Part shown: one piece after another, positions 17,725 to 28,464 of the stretch | How positions within the stretch are numbered: the stretch's first letter is position 1 | How the letters are laid out: the number at the start of each line of letters is the position of its first letter | Assembly: GCA_021286855.1 (NCBI GenBank) | Contig: JAJTBO010000018.1 | Span: 1 to 64,000 of the forward strand | Direction of reading: 5' to 3' | Length of the DNA stretch: 64,000 nucleotides | Origin: Hyphomicrobiales bacterium | GTDB lineage: Bacteria > Pseudomonadota > Alphaproteobacteria > Rhizobiales > Ancalomicrobiaceae | Notes under the pieces: generated by a model | What the model saw: the letters and a program-made list of their open reading frames with translations, nothing else | Told to the model about the DNA's origin: nothing | Databases searched by the model: none | Program-made: the position numbers and the translations under genes

Positions 17725-19317
17725 ATGTCCTCCCACGTTCCGCACGCGACGTCCGCCGATCCCGTCTCCCGTCGCCGCACCTTCGCGATCATCTCGCATC
17801 CGGACGCCGGCAAGACGACGCTGACCGAAAAGCTGCTGCTCTTCGGCGGCGCGATCCAGCTCGCCGGTCAGGTCAAGGCCAAGGGCGACCGGCGCAACAC
17901 GCGCTCGGACTGGATGGGCATCGAAAAGGAACGCGGCATCTCGGTCATGACCTCGGTCATGACCTTCGAATACCGCGACTGGGTGTTCAATCTGCTCGAC
18001 ACACCCGGCCACGAAGACTTCTCGGAGGACACCTATCGGACGCTCACCGCCGTCGACGCCGCCGTGATGGTGCTCGACGCGGCCAAGGGCGTCGAGGCGC
18101 GGACGCTGAAGCTGGTCGAGGTGTGCCGCCTGCGCGACATTCCGATCGTCACCTTCGTCAACAAGTGCGACCGCGACACGATGGATCCGTTCGAGCTGCT
18201 CGACGACGTCGAGAACTCGCTCGCCCTCGACACGACGCCGAAGTCCTGGCCGATCGGCCGTGGGCGCGCCTTCGCCGGCACCTATGATCTCGACACGAAC
18301 ACCATCCGTCTCAAGGACGCCGAGGAGCCGATCGCGGTCTCCGGGCCGGACGATCCGCGGATCCAGGCGCTGCTGCCGCCGGGCGACTTCGCGTTGTTCA
18401 AGGACGAGGTCGAGTTGGCGCAAGGGGCGGCGAAGCCCTATGTCCAGCAGTCGTTCCTCGAAGGGCATCTGACGCCGGTCTATTTCGGCTCGGCGCTCAG
18501 AGACATGGGCGTGCAGGATCTGATCGACGCGCTCGGCCGCTTCGCGCCGCCGCCCCGCGAGCAGCATGCGGCGAGCCGGGTCGTCGAGGCGAACGAGGCC
18601 AAGATGACCGGCTTCGTCTTCAAGATCCAGGCGAACATGGATCCGAACCATCGCGACCGCATCGCCTTCATGCGGGTCTGTTCGGGCGAGCTGAAGCGCG
18701 GCATGCGGGCGAAGCTGGTCCGGACCGGCAAGACCATCGGTCTGACCGCGCCGCAGTTCTTCTTCGCCCAGGACCGCACTGTCGCCGACGAGGCCTTCGC
18801 CGGCGACATCGTCGGCCTGCCCAACCACGGCACGCTCCGCATCGGCGACACGCTGACGGAAGGTGAGGATCTGGTCTTCCGCGGGGTGCCGTCCTTCGCG
18901 CCGGAGATCCTGCGCCGGGTGCGCGTCGGCGACGCGATGAAGGCGAAGAAGCTCAAAGAGGCGCTCCAGCAGATGGCGGAGGAGGGCGTCGTGCAGGTGT
19001 TCCAGCCGCGCGACGGCTCGCAGCCGATCGTCGGCGTGGTCGGCAACCTGCAGCTCGACGTCCTGAAGGAGCGGCTCGCCGCCGAATACGGGCTGGAGAT
19101 CTCGTTCGAGACGACGCGCTTCTCGGTGGCGCGCTGGGTGACCTCCGCCGAGCCGGGCAAGATCGACGAGTTCTCGCGCCGCGACACCTCCGCCAATTGC
19201 ACCGACCTCGACGGCGACCCGGTGCATCTCGCCACCTCGACCTTCGCGCTCAAATACGAGGAGGATCGCTGGGAGATGCTGAAGTTCACCGACGTCAAGG
19301 ACTACCAGAAGGGGTGA
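17725..19317 (+). CDS. prfC: peptide chain release factor 3
   Basis: GTPase RF3, which recycles RF1/RF2 after termination. 530 residues, normal for the family. G1 ISHPDAGKTTLTEKLL (about 23-38), the switch region RGISVMTSVMTF, G3 DTPGHEDFSEDTYRTL, G4 NKCDRD, then the RF3-specific middle and the C-terminal domain III ending KYEEDRWEMLKFTDVKDYQKG. The ATG at 17725 places G1 at the family position; the longer frame from 17536 overlaps the preceding gene. It starts 76 bases after the TIR-LRR gene with no terminator between, so some read-through is possible. Confidence 0.97.
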   Translation: MSSHVPHATSADPVSRRRTFAIISHPDAGKTTLTEKLLLFGGAIQLAGQVKAKGDRRNTRSDWMGIEKERGISVMTSVMTFEYRDWVFNLLDTPGHEDFSEDTYRTLTAVDAAVMVLDAAKGVEARTLKLVEVCRLRDIPIVTFVNKCDRDTMDPFELLDDVENSLALDTTPKSWPIGRGRAFAGTYDLDTNTIRLKDAEEPIAVSGPDDPRIQALLPPGDFALFKDEVELAQGAAKPYVQQSFLEGHLTPVYFGSALRDMGVQDLIDALGRFAPPPREQHAASRVVEANEAKMTGFVFKIQANMDPNHRDRIAFMRVCSGELKRGMRAKLVRTGKTIGLTAPQFFFAQDRTVADEAFAGDIVGLPNHGTLRIGDTLTEGEDLVFRGVPSFAPEILRRVRVGDAMKAKKLKEALQQMAEEGVVQVFQPRDGSQPIVGVVGNLQLDVLKERLAAEYGLEISFETTRFSVARWVTSAEPGKIDEFSRRDTSANCTDLDGDPVHLATSTFALKYEEDRWEMLKFTDVKDYQKG

Positions 19318-19481
19318 GGGACGGGCCGCGCGGGGAGCGCCGGCGACGCCTGCGGCCTGGTGACGCGTATGCGTAGTCTCACGCAGAGTTCATTGGCGAG
19401 CCGCCTCTTCGTGTGCGATGCAGCATTCCCGGAAGGCGTCGCCAGCCCCTCCCGGCGGCGTCGAAGAGAAGGTGGTTTCTC

Positions 19482-19919
19482 ATGAAGTTCTCGAAGTCCG
19501 TCGCCGCCCTCGGTCTCGTCGCCGCGATCGGCGTCGGGGTCGCCCACGCCGCCTCGGCGATCGAGGAGCGTCAGTCCATTCTCAAGGGGTTCGGCGACGA
19601 CACCCGTCCGGTCGCCGGCATGCTGAAGGGCGAAGCGCCGTTCGATCTCGCCAAGGTCAAGACCGCGCTGGCGACCTATGCGAACGGTTCGGCCAAGCTG
19701 CCGGCGCTGTTCCCGGACGATTCCAAGACCGGCAAGACCGAAGCCTCGCCGAAGATCTGGGAAGAGAAGGCCAAGTTCGACGGCCTGTTCGCCAAGCTGA
19801 AGAGCGACGCCGAGACGGCCTCCGCCGCGATCGCCGACGAGGCCTCGTTCAAGGCCAACATCGGCAAGGTGCTCGGCAACTGCAAGGCCTGCCACGACGA
19901 CTACCGCATCAAGAAGTGA
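19482..19919 (+). CDS. cytochrome c' (class II cytochrome c)
   Basis: 145-residue periplasmic four-helix-bundle haem protein. A signal peptide (MKFSKSVAALGLVAAIGVGVAHA region) is followed by a helix bundle with the single haem site near the C-terminus, CKACHDDYRIKK (Cys 134, Cys 137, His 138 as proximal ligand). Cytochromes c' bind NO and CO and are linked to nitric-oxide tolerance. It is followed after 7 bases by a cytochrome b561 gene, a common pairing in which b561 probably passes electrons between the quinone pool and the periplasmic haem protein. GAAGAGAAGG lies upstream of the start. Confidence 0.93.
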   Translation: MKFSKSVAALGLVAAIGVGVAHAASAIEERQSILKGFGDDTRPVAGMLKGEAPFDLAKVKTALATYANGSAKLPALFPDDSKTGKTEASPKIWEEKAKFDGLFAKLKSDAETASAAIADEASFKANIGKVLGNCKACHDDYRIKK

Positions 19920-19926
19920 GATCGCC

Positions 19927-20622
19927 ATGACCGACGCCGTCGCCGCCGCCCGCCTCGACAAGGTGCTCGCCTGGGACGGGCCGACCCGCCTGTTCAAATG
20001 GGGATTGGTGGCGGCGGTGGCGTCGGCTTGGGTTTCCGACGAGCTGGCGATGACCTCCTGGCACGTCGTGAACGGCAAGATCGTGCTGGCGCTGGTGGTC
20101 TTCCGCCTGCTGTGGGGCGTGGTCGGCGGTTCGACGGCGCGGTTCTCGCAGTTTCTGCGCTCGCCGGCGGCGTCGTTCCGCTACGGGCTCGATCTCCTGA
20201 AGGGGCGCGAGGGGCACTATCTCGGCCACAATCCGCTCGGCGCCTGGATGGTCGTGGCGCTGATCGGCCTCGCCGCGGTGATGGGGATCTCCGGGCTCTT
20301 CAACGCCGATTATCCGGACCGGATGCTCATCGACGGGCCGTTCGCCGCGAAGCTCTCCGACGCGGCGGTGCATCTCGCCCATCGTATCCATTCGATCGGC
20401 TTCAAGCTGCTCGAGCTCGCCGTGCTGCTGCATGTCGCGGCGGTCGGCTTCCACGCCGTCGTCAAGAAGGATCCGCTGATCCCGGCGATGGTGACGGGGC
20501 GCAAGCCGCCCGGCGACTACGTCGACGCGGCGAAGGCGACGCCCGGATCGATCGTCGCGGCGATCGTCTGTCTGGCGGTCGCGGTGGCGATCGTGTGGGG
20601 CGGCATCGCGCTGGCGAAGTGA
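19927..20622 (+). CDS. cytochrome b561 family membrane protein
   Basis: 231 residues, about five membrane helices, with histidines placed as in di-haem b561/Ni-Fe-hydrogenase-type cytochrome b (SWHVVNGKIVLALVVFRLLW, HLAHRIHSIGFKLLELAVLL, LLHVAAVGFHAVV). The signature W-D-x-P-T-R-x-F-K-W at residues ~16-25 and the FSQFLRSPAASFRYG segment are typical of b561 proteins encoded with cytochrome c'. It probably oxidises or reduces the cytochrome c' encoded just upstream. The transcript ends at the hairpin at 20649. Confidence 0.92.
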   Translation: MTDAVAAARLDKVLAWDGPTRLFKWGLVAAVASAWVSDELAMTSWHVVNGKIVLALVVFRLLWGVVGGSTARFSQFLRSPAASFRYGLDLLKGREGHYLGHNPLGAWMVVALIGLAAVMGISGLFNADYPDRMLIDGPFAAKLSDAAVHLAHRIHSIGFKLLELAVLLHVAAVGFHAVVKKDPLIPAMVTGRKPPGDYVDAAKATPGSIVAAIVCLAVAVAIVWGGIALAK

Positions 20623-20648
20623 TCCCGAGAGGGGCGATCGAAACGAAG

Positions 20649-20669
20649 ACGGGGGCCGAGGGCCCCCGT
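20649..20669. terminator. terminator between b561 and PfkB-family kinase
   Basis: Perfect nine-base G/C stem with a three-base loop (20649-20669), between two convergent genes ending at 20622 and 20693; only a short T run follows. Confidence 0.75.
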
Positions 20670-20692
20670 TCGCATGTCTCGCGATGCGTCGT

Positions 20693-21592
20693 TCACGCCG
20701 GATGGGCGGCGAGGAACTCTTCGACCTCGGCGCGGGTCGGCACGCCGGCGCGGCCGCCGAAGCGCGAGCACTTGATCGCCGCGACGGCGGAGGCGAAGCG
20801 GAGGGCTTCCGGCTCCGGCATCTTTTCGGCGAGCGCCAGGGTGAAGGAGCCATGGAAGGTGTCGCCGGCGCCGAGCGTGTCGACGGCGTGGACCGGGAAG
20901 GACTGGAGCCGGCGGACGCGGTCGCCGTCGAGCCAGAGCACGCCGCCGGAGCCGAGCGTCACGGCGAGGAAGGCGTCGGTGACCTTGCGCATGGCGAGGA
21001 GACCCTTGGTCGGGTCGGAGATGCCCGACGTGCCGCGCAGGCCGGGCGTGCCGAAGACGACGTGCGAGGCGGCCTTGATCATCTGCGGCGCGTCGCCCTC
21101 GGCGCGGTCGCCGTCGAGGACGCCGGGAATGCCGCGCGCCTTGGCGGCCTCGAGCAGCGGCACGGCGATCGAGGGATAGCGGTCGTCGGTGAGGAGCGCG
21201 TCGACGTCGGCGACGAGAGCGCCGGCGTCGTCGATCTCGGGCGGGGCGACATGCGGCGGATGCCAGGTCAGGATGGTGCGCTCGCCGTCGCCGTCGACGA
21301 TCGAGGAACAGACCGGCGATTCGCGGCCGGCGATGCGCAGCATCTTGGAGGTGTCGACGCCTTCCTTCTCCAGGCCGCGGGTGATCATCTCGCCGATCAG
21401 ATCGTCGCCGAGCGGGGCGAGCACCTGCCCTTTGCCGCCGAGGCGGACCACCGCGACCGCGGCGTTGGCGCCGGAGCCGCCGCCGATCGAGATGAAGTCC
21501 TTGGCGCGGCCCTTGGTGCCGCGCGCGGGGGCGGCGTCGAAGCGATAGATGAAATCCTGCACGGCGGCGCCGGCGACGAGAACGGTCGGCAT
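20693..21592 (-). CDS. PfkB-family carbohydrate kinase (ribokinase-like)
   Basis: 299 residues. PfkB signature 1 near the N-terminus (GGGSGANAAVAVVRLGG, about 37-53) and signature 2 DTLGAGDTFHGSFTLALAE (about 237-255), whose Asp is the catalytic base. It phosphorylates a sugar or nucleoside; the substrate is unknown, as sequence motifs do not separate ribokinase, fructokinase and others. The ATG at 21592 with GGGAGTGAG upstream is preferred to a more distal non-ATG start. The upstream 130 bases hold two dyads (21620-21650 and 21681-21694) that could be operator sites. Confidence 0.85.
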   Translation of the reverse strand: MPTVLVAGAAVQDFIYRFDAAPARGTKGRAKDFISIGGGSGANAAVAVVRLGGKGQVLAPLGDDLIGEMITRGLEKEGVDTSKMLRIAGRESPVCSSIVDGDGERTILTWHPPHVAPPEIDDAGALVADVDALLTDDRYPSIAVPLLEAAKARGIPGVLDGDRAEGDAPQMIKAASHVVFGTPGLRGTSGISDPTKGLLAMRKVTDAFLAVTLGSGGVLWLDGDRVRRLQSFPVHAVDTLGAGDTFHGSFTLALAEKMPEPEALRFASAVAAIKCSRFGGRAGVPTRAEVEEFLAAHPA

Positions 21593-21619
21593 GACGAAGC
21601 TCACTCCCAATTCGGCAAG

Positions 21620-21650
21620 AAATTTCTAACACGAAGAATGTTGGAAATTT
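21620..21650 (-). promoter_or_regulatory. 31-base imperfect palindrome upstream of PfkB-family kinase
   Basis: Arms of 12 bases (21620-21631, AAATTTCTAACA, with 21639-21650, TGTTGGAAATTT), 11 of 12 matching, seven-base centre, AT-rich. It lies 28 bases before the kinase start, where a repressor or activator site is expected. A 14-base perfect palindrome GTAGGAGCTCCTAC lies further upstream at 21681-21694. Confidence 0.5.
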
Positions 21651-21680
21651 AAGTAGGACCTTCGCCTTCGGGAGCCTTGC

Positions 21681-21694
21681 GTAGGAGCTCCTAC
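21681..21694. repeat. 14-base perfect palindrome
   Basis: GTAGGAGCTCCTAC, between the PfkB-family kinase start and the end of the CPA2 antiporter gene. It could be an operator half-site pair or part of a weak hairpin; nothing else identifies it. Confidence 0.35.
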
Positions 21695-21725
21695 CGATCC
21701 GTGATGGGATCGCGACCGCGGCTGC

Positions 21726-23546
21726 TCAGGCGGGATCCCGCCTGCGGCCGCGCAAGGTTGGTTTGCGGGCGTGTTCGGAGGCCTGGGGCGAGGCTTCGGC
21801 GGCGTCGGAGAGCTCCTTGCGGAAGACGTCGCGCTTCTCGTGGATCGAGGCGATGATCGGGCCCATGGCGACGCCGAGGCCGACCAGCGCGGCTTCGGAG
21901 AGTTGCAGGCTCGCCTCGATGGTCTCCGGCACGGCGTCGGTGACGCCCTTCTTGTAGAGCTTGCGGGCGTGGGTCGCGTCGCGGGCGCGGGCGACCAGCG
22001 GCACGGCGGGGCGCTCGGCGCGGACCGCCTCGACGATCGCGTCGACGGCGGCGGGGGCGTCGACGGTGACGATCACCGCTTGCGCCTCGGCGACGCCGCA
22101 GGCGCGCAGAAAGCGAGGGTCGGTGACGTCGCCGAAGTAGACCGGGCGGCCGGAGCGGCGGCCGTCGGCGACGTTCGCCGGATCGAGATCGGCGGCGATC
22201 CAGGAGATGCGGTGCTCGTCGAGCAGATCGGCGACGAGATGGCCGACGCGGCCGAAGCCGACCACCAGGGCGCGGGCGGCGTGGTCCTCGGGCGGGGCGA
22301 TCGACAACGCCGGATCTTCGGGCGGCGAGCGGCGGACGATTTCTTGAGAGACGCGGCGGCCGGCGAGGTCGAAGAAGGGGATCGCCGCCATGGTCAGGCC
22401 GACGACGGCGACGACGAAGGTGGCGGTGTCGGCGTCGATCAGCTTCAGCGCGCCGGCGAGGCCGACGACGATGAAGGCGAATTCGCCGCCCGGGCCGATC
22501 AGCAGGCCGGTCTTCAGCGCGTGCGCCCGGTCGATGCCGAAGACGCGGGCGCCGAGGCCGGTGATCAGCGCCTTGATCGCCACGAGGGCGATCGCCCCGG
22601 CCAGAATGGCGAAGGGATGGCGGGCGACGAAGTCGAGGTCGATGCTCATGCCGACCGAGAAGAAGAAGACGCCGAGCAGCAGGCCCTTGAAGGGCTCGAT
22701 CATCGTCTCGATGGCGCGGCGATATTCGGTCTCGGCGAGGAGCAGGCCGGCGACGAAGGCGCCGAGCGCCATGGAGAGGCCGGCGAGCGCGGTCGCCACC
22801 CCGGTGCCGACGGCGACGAAGAGGATCGTCGCCATGAAGAGCTCCACCGACTTCGTTTCGACGACGAGGCGGAACAGCGGGCGCAAAGCCAGTCGGCCGA
22901 GGATGGCGATGACGACGACCACGCCGGCGCCTTGCGCCAGCGCGACGCCGAGGCCGAGCCAGACCGAGCGACCGGTGTCGGCGCCGCCGAGCTGCTCGAC
23001 CATGAACAGGATCGGGACGACCGCGAGATCCTGAAAGAGCAGCACGGCGAAGGCGGTGCGGCCGGTGACGGTCGGCAGGCGTTTCTGTTCCGCGAGCACC
23101 TCGATGACGACGGCGGTCGAGGACAGCGCGAGACAGGCGCCGAGCACCAGCGCGGCGGCGGGGGGTTGGCCGAGTTGCAGAGCCGCCGCGCCGATCACCA
23201 GGGCGGAGACGACGACCTGGAAGCCGCCGAGGCCGAAGACCAGGCGTTTCAGCGCCGAGAGGCGGGCGAAGGACAGTTCCAGCCCGATGACGAAGAGCAG
23301 GAAGACGACGCCGAAATCGGCGATGCCGGCGATTTCGCTGCGTTTGTCGATGGTGATCCAGTCGAGCGGCGGGAAGGCGTCGCCGAAACGGGCGAGGCCG
23401 TGCGGCCCGAGCACCGCGCCGGCGAGGAGGAAGCCGAGCACCGAGCCGACCTTGAGGCGATGCATCAGAGGCACGACGACCCCGGCGGTGCCGAGCACCA
23501 CCAGGAGATCCTTCATTTCCGTCAGGTCGATCGCCGCCCCGGCCAT
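21726..23546 (-). CDS. CPA2-family monovalent cation:proton antiporter with TrkA-N domain
   Basis: 606 residues. The first ~385 form 12-13 membrane helices with the CPA2 signatures GFLLAGAVLGPHGL, FGVVFLLFVIGLELS and LVLGACLALSSTAVVIEVLAE. A cytosolic Rossmann (TrkA-N/RCK) domain follows from about 425 (ARALVVGFGRVGHLVADLL), binding NAD(H) to gate transport as in KefB/KefC, and a charged tail. Exchange of K+ (or Na+) for H+ across the inner membrane is expected. GAGGAG lies six bases before the start. A HAD phosphatase gene lies about 60 bases upstream on the same strand. Confidence 0.93.
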   Translation of the reverse strand: MAGAAIDLTEMKDLLVVLGTAGVVVPLMHRLKVGSVLGFLLAGAVLGPHGLARFGDAFPPLDWITIDKRSEIAGIADFGVVFLLFVIGLELSFARLSALKRLVFGLGGFQVVVSALVIGAAALQLGQPPAAALVLGACLALSSTAVVIEVLAEQKRLPTVTGRTAFAVLLFQDLAVVPILFMVEQLGGADTGRSVWLGLGVALAQGAGVVVVIAILGRLALRPLFRLVVETKSVELFMATILFVAVGTGVATALAGLSMALGAFVAGLLLAETEYRRAIETMIEPFKGLLLGVFFFSVGMSIDLDFVARHPFAILAGAIALVAIKALITGLGARVFGIDRAHALKTGLLIGPGGEFAFIVVGLAGALKLIDADTATFVVAVVGLTMAAIPFFDLAGRRVSQEIVRRSPPEDPALSIAPPEDHAARALVVGFGRVGHLVADLLDEHRISWIAADLDPANVADGRRSGRPVYFGDVTDPRFLRACGVAEAQAVIVTVDAPAAVDAIVEAVRAERPAVPLVARARDATHARKLYKKGVTDAVPETIEASLQLSEAALVGLGVAMGPIIASIHEKRDVFRKELSDAAEASPQASEHARKPTLRGRRRDPA

Positions 23547-23606
23547 ACCGACTCCTCTGCCTCGCCGAAGGTCACAGTGGACCAGCCGGCGCGGCGAGGA
23601 AAGGCG

Positions 23607-24239
23607 TCACGCGCGACGGGCGACTTCGGCCGCGGTGACGCCGTGGGCGACGAGATCGGCGGCGAAGCGGCTCGGCGAGGTGAAGACGACGGCCTTCATG
23701 CCGATCGAGCGGGCGCCGAGCACGTTCTCGGGCACGTCGTCGACGAAGAGGCAGGTCGCCGGATCGAGGTCGTTGCGCTCGACGAAGAGGCGGTAGATCG
23801 CCGGATCCGGCTTGACCAGCTTCTCGTGGGCGGAGACGACGGTGTCGCGAAAGCCGGTCAGGAACGGGAAGCGGGCCAGACACTCGGCGAACTTCTCGGT
23901 GGAGAAGTTGGTGATCGAGAAGGTCGGGACGCCGGCTTCGCGCAGGCTCTCCAGGATGGCGACTGTGCCGTCGATGGCGCCGGGCACCATTTCGTGCCAG
24001 CGCTCGTCCCAGGCGCGAATCGGCTCGGCCCATTCGGGATGGCGCGCGACGCGCTCGGCGACGCCTTGCGCGAAGGGGAGGCCGCGATCCATTTCCAGGT
24101 TCCAGGAGGTCGAGCAGATCTCCGAGAGGAACCAATCGCGCATCGCCGGCTCGGGAAAGAACCGCGAATAGAGCAGTTTGGGATCCCAGCGGATGAGAAC
24201 GTTGCCGATGTCGAAGACGACGTTTGCGACGGCGGTCAT
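23607..24239 (-). CDS. HAD-family hydrolase (subfamily IA, YihX-like)
   Basis: 210 residues with all HAD motifs: motif I FDIGNVLIRWD (Asp 9 nucleophile region; the second Asp is replaced by Gly-Asn, as in YihX-type enzymes), motif II SITNFS, motif III Lys in EKLVKPDPAIY, and motif IV FVDDVPENVLGAR. YihX-like members dephosphorylate alpha-glucose-1-phosphate or other small phosphates; the substrate here is open. It is upstream of the CPA2 antiporter and downstream of PPK2 on the same strand, with gaps of 60-90 bases. Confidence 0.88.
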   Translation of the reverse strand: MTAVANVVFDIGNVLIRWDPKLLYSRFFPEPAMRDWFLSEICSTSWNLEMDRGLPFAQGVAERVARHPEWAEPIRAWDERWHEMVPGAIDGTVAILESLREAGVPTFSITNFSTEKFAECLARFPFLTGFRDTVVSAHEKLVKPDPAIYRLFVERNDLDPATCLFVDDVPENVLGARSIGMKAVVFTSPSRFAADLVAHGVTAAEVARRA

Positions 24240-24331
24240 GGAACCTCGAGGGGTTGGAACGGCGCGGCCCCGACGCGGGGTGCGCGCGACGGGGCCGACC
24301 TTGGCAGGGGAACGTGACGAAGAGTGGACGC

Positions 24332-25492
24332 TCAGCGACCGCGCTTCAGATCGGGGTGCATGGTCTTGCCGAACAGCGAGGCGTCGCGGCCGAGCACGTG
24401 TTCGGTCGAGCCGACGATCAGCGGATCGGGGCCGGTGACGATCGAACGATCCTTGTTGGGATAAGGGATCGTCTCCAGGAAGTGCTGCATGCAGTTCAAC
24501 CGGGCGCGCATCTTATCGTTCGACTTGACGATGGTCCAGGGCGCGTCGGCGGTGTCGGTGTAGAAGAACATCGCCTCCTTGGCCTCGGTGTAGTCGTCCC
24601 ACTTGTCGAGCGAGGCGCGGTCGATCGGCGACAGCTTCCACTGCTTCAGGGGATCGGTCTCGCGCGAGTTGAAGCGGCGACGCTGCTCCTCGCGGGTGAC
24701 CGAGAACCAATATTTGAACAGGCGGATGCCGGAGCGGGCGAGCATGCGCTCGAACTCGGGCGCCTGACGCATGAATTCGAGATATTCATTGGGCGTGCAG
24801 AAGCCCATGACGCGTTCGACGCCGGCGCGGTTGTACCAGGAGCGGTCGAACATCACGATCTCGCCGGCGGCGGGCAGATGGGCGATGTAGCGCTGGAAGT
24901 ACCACTGGGTGCGTTCGCGTTCGGTCGGCTTCTGCAGGGCGACGACGCGGGCGGTGCGCGGGTTCAGATGTTCGGTGAAGCGCTTGATGGTGCCGCCCTT
25001 GCCGGCGGCGTCGCGGCCCTCGAACAGCATGACGACGCGCTCGCCGGTCTCCTCGACCCAGCGCTGGAGCTTCAGGAGCTCGCGCTGCAGCTCGAGCTTG
25101 TGCGCCTCGTAGCTCCGGGTCCGCATCTTGGTGGCGTAAGGGTATTCGCCGCTTTCGAAGAACTGGGCGATCGCCGCCGGGTCGTGGCGCAACTCGGCGA
25201 GGCGGTGGCGGGTCTCGCCGCCGTCCTTCTTCTCCTTCTTGGGCGGCAACGGCCGATCGGCGATGTCGGTCGAGACGTGGTCCGGCGCGGCGGCGCCAAG
25301 CGGAGGAGAGAGCGGCGCCATCGCGATTTCCGCCACGGGCGCTTCCGCCGGGGGCGGCGCGGCCTCGACCGGCGCGGCGGGCTTCGGGGCGGGCGCGGCG
25401 GCGCGGCGGGTTCTCTTCGGCGGGGTCGTGGGCGTGGCGGGCGCCGGCGTGGTTTCGGCGGAGCCGGCGTCGAAGGTGTCGATCTCAATCAT
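24332..25492 (-). CDS. ppk2: polyphosphate kinase 2 with proline/alanine-rich N-terminal extension
   Basis: 386 residues. The core (from about 105) is a PPK2: Walker A FEGRDAAGKGGTIKRFTEHL, MFDRSWYNRAGVERVMGF (Walker B and lid), and the conserved RRRFNSRETDPLKQWKLSPID. Enzymes of this class use polyphosphate to phosphorylate nucleoside diphosphates, mainly GDP. The first ~100 residues are low-complexity Pro/Ala/Thr with scattered Lys/Arg (TPPKRTRRAAAPAPKPAAP), unlike the compact ~300-residue class I enzymes; it may be a disordered tether. The start at 25492 is chosen for GAGG nine bases upstream. Monocistronic or grouped with the HAD gene. Confidence 0.92.
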   Translation of the reverse strand: MIEIDTFDAGSAETTPAPATPTTPPKRTRRAAAPAPKPAAPVEAAPPPAEAPVAEIAMAPLSPPLGAAAPDHVSTDIADRPLPPKKEKKDGGETRHRLAELRHDPAAIAQFFESGEYPYATKMRTRSYEAHKLELQRELLKLQRWVEETGERVVMLFEGRDAAGKGGTIKRFTEHLNPRTARVVALQKPTERERTQWYFQRYIAHLPAAGEIVMFDRSWYNRAGVERVMGFCTPNEYLEFMRQAPEFERMLARSGIRLFKYWFSVTREEQRRRFNSRETDPLKQWKLSPIDRASLDKWDDYTEAKEAMFFYTDTADAPWTIVKSNDKMRARLNCMQHFLETIPYPNKDRSIVTGPDPLIVGSTEHVLGRDASLFGKTMHPDLKRGR

Positions 25493-25602
25493 CGTGGCGT
25501 TCCTCGTCCCCTGATCGCGAAAGATCTCGACGCCCCGCCGCGAACGTCGAATCTTCTCGCTCACAGGTTAGTCCGCAAGGATGAGGAAAGTGTTGAGCCG
25601 GA

Positions 25603-26415
25603 TCAAGATCTCGCGGCGGCGCGGTCGCAGTCGCAGTCGCAGATGACGCGATCGAGCGAGCCGAATTCGGGTTTCTCGCCGCTCCGCAGCGTGACGTAGC
25701 CGCATTTCGGCACCGAGATCCACTCGTCGCAGCCCTCGTCGATCGGTTCGGAGACGACGATGACGCCGCCGTCGCGCTCGGAGAGATAGAGGGTCGGCGG
25801 GAACGGATCGGACGACCAGCGGAAGGCCCACAGCCGTTCGCCATCGGTCAGGCAGGCGGCGAAGCGGAAGGCCTCGACGACGTCGGCGGCCTTCTGCAGG
25901 TCGAGGACGCGGTGGATGGTGCGGGCGATCGCGCCGACCGGATCGTGCTCCAACCCCTGCGCGAAGGCGGCGAGGAAGAAGGCCTCCGAATCGGTCGAGC
26001 CGACCCGCTTCTCGTAGAGCGCATCGTCGATCAGCGCCTCGACGCCGCGGCGGATCTTCTTGTGGCCGCCGATCTGGCCGTTGTGCATGAACATCCACTT
26101 GCCGTGGACGAAGGGATGGCAGTTGACGCGGGCGACCGCGGCCTCGGTCGAGGCGCGGACGTGGGCGAAGAAGAGGGGCGAGCGGACCTGGGCGCAGATC
26201 GAGCGCAGATTCTCGTCGGACCAGGCCGGCAGGGTCTCGCGATAGCAGCCGGGAATGTCGCGTTCGCCGTACCAGCCGATGCCGAAGCCGTCGCCGTTGG
26301 TCGGCGTCTTGCCCTCGTGGGCGGAGAGCGCCTGATGGACGAGCGAATGCTCGGGGCGGCAGACGAGATCCTCGAGCAGGATCGGACGACCGGCATAGGC
26401 GAGAATGCGGCACAT
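25603..26415 (-). CDS. class II glutamine amidotransferase (YafJ-like)
   Basis: 270 residues. The start is fixed by the N-terminal nucleophile: MCRILAYAG, in which Cys 2 becomes the active residue after removal of Met. Other N-terminal nucleophile features follow: NGDGFGIGWYG, FFAHVRAST, FMHNGQIGG and STDSEAFFLAAF. The protein lacks a synthetase domain, so it is a stand-alone glutaminase-type domain like YafJ/EgtC; the acceptor reaction is unknown. The frame is open much further upstream (to 26721) but that extension is not conserved. The C-terminus has an odd CDCDCD run. Confidence 0.88.
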   Translation of the reverse strand: MCRILAYAGRPILLEDLVCRPEHSLVHQALSAHEGKTPTNGDGFGIGWYGERDIPGCYRETLPAWSDENLRSICAQVRSPLFFAHVRASTEAAVARVNCHPFVHGKWMFMHNGQIGGHKKIRRGVEALIDDALYEKRVGSTDSEAFFLAAFAQGLEHDPVGAIARTIHRVLDLQKAADVVEAFRFAACLTDGERLWAFRWSSDPFPPTLYLSERDGGVIVVSEPIDEGCDEWISVPKCGYVTLRSGEKPEFGSLDRVICDCDCDRAAARS

Positions 26416-26770
26416 GGGACGGGGGTCCTCCGGCGCGGCAAGCTTGGGTGAAACGAGTTTGTCGGCAAAACGTAAACAACTCGGCGACCGTCCGTAAAGC
26501 ACGGACGGGAGCGAGCCGTCGGCGACGCCGAAGATCTCGGGTGGCGTGACCGCCGAGGCGCGGTCCCCGGAAGGGCTCGCAGAACTTTGGGGCGGGTCTG
26601 CGGCCGGGGCGGCCGGCATGCGCATGGCGGCTCTGCGCGGCCATTGCCGGGGGGGCGTACGACCGCTACATAGGGCGCGACCGCGCCGGGCGAGCGACGC
26701 TCGACCGCGCACCGATCTCAACGGGTCTCGGCGACGACCCGCCCCCCTTTTTCGCGAGGCAGCGAGCCCG

Positions 26771-28438
<1,668 letters not shown>

Positions 28439-28464
28439 GGCGGTTCCGGCCCCGAGATCGAAAA

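Noticed and set aside
15671-17813. Long reading frames in other frames and on the minus strand through the LRR region (for example 15671-17239, 16391-17359, 16758-17813)
   Set aside because: They stay open only because the 66-base repeat length is a multiple of three; their products are repetitive, have no domains and conflict with the TIR-LRR frame.
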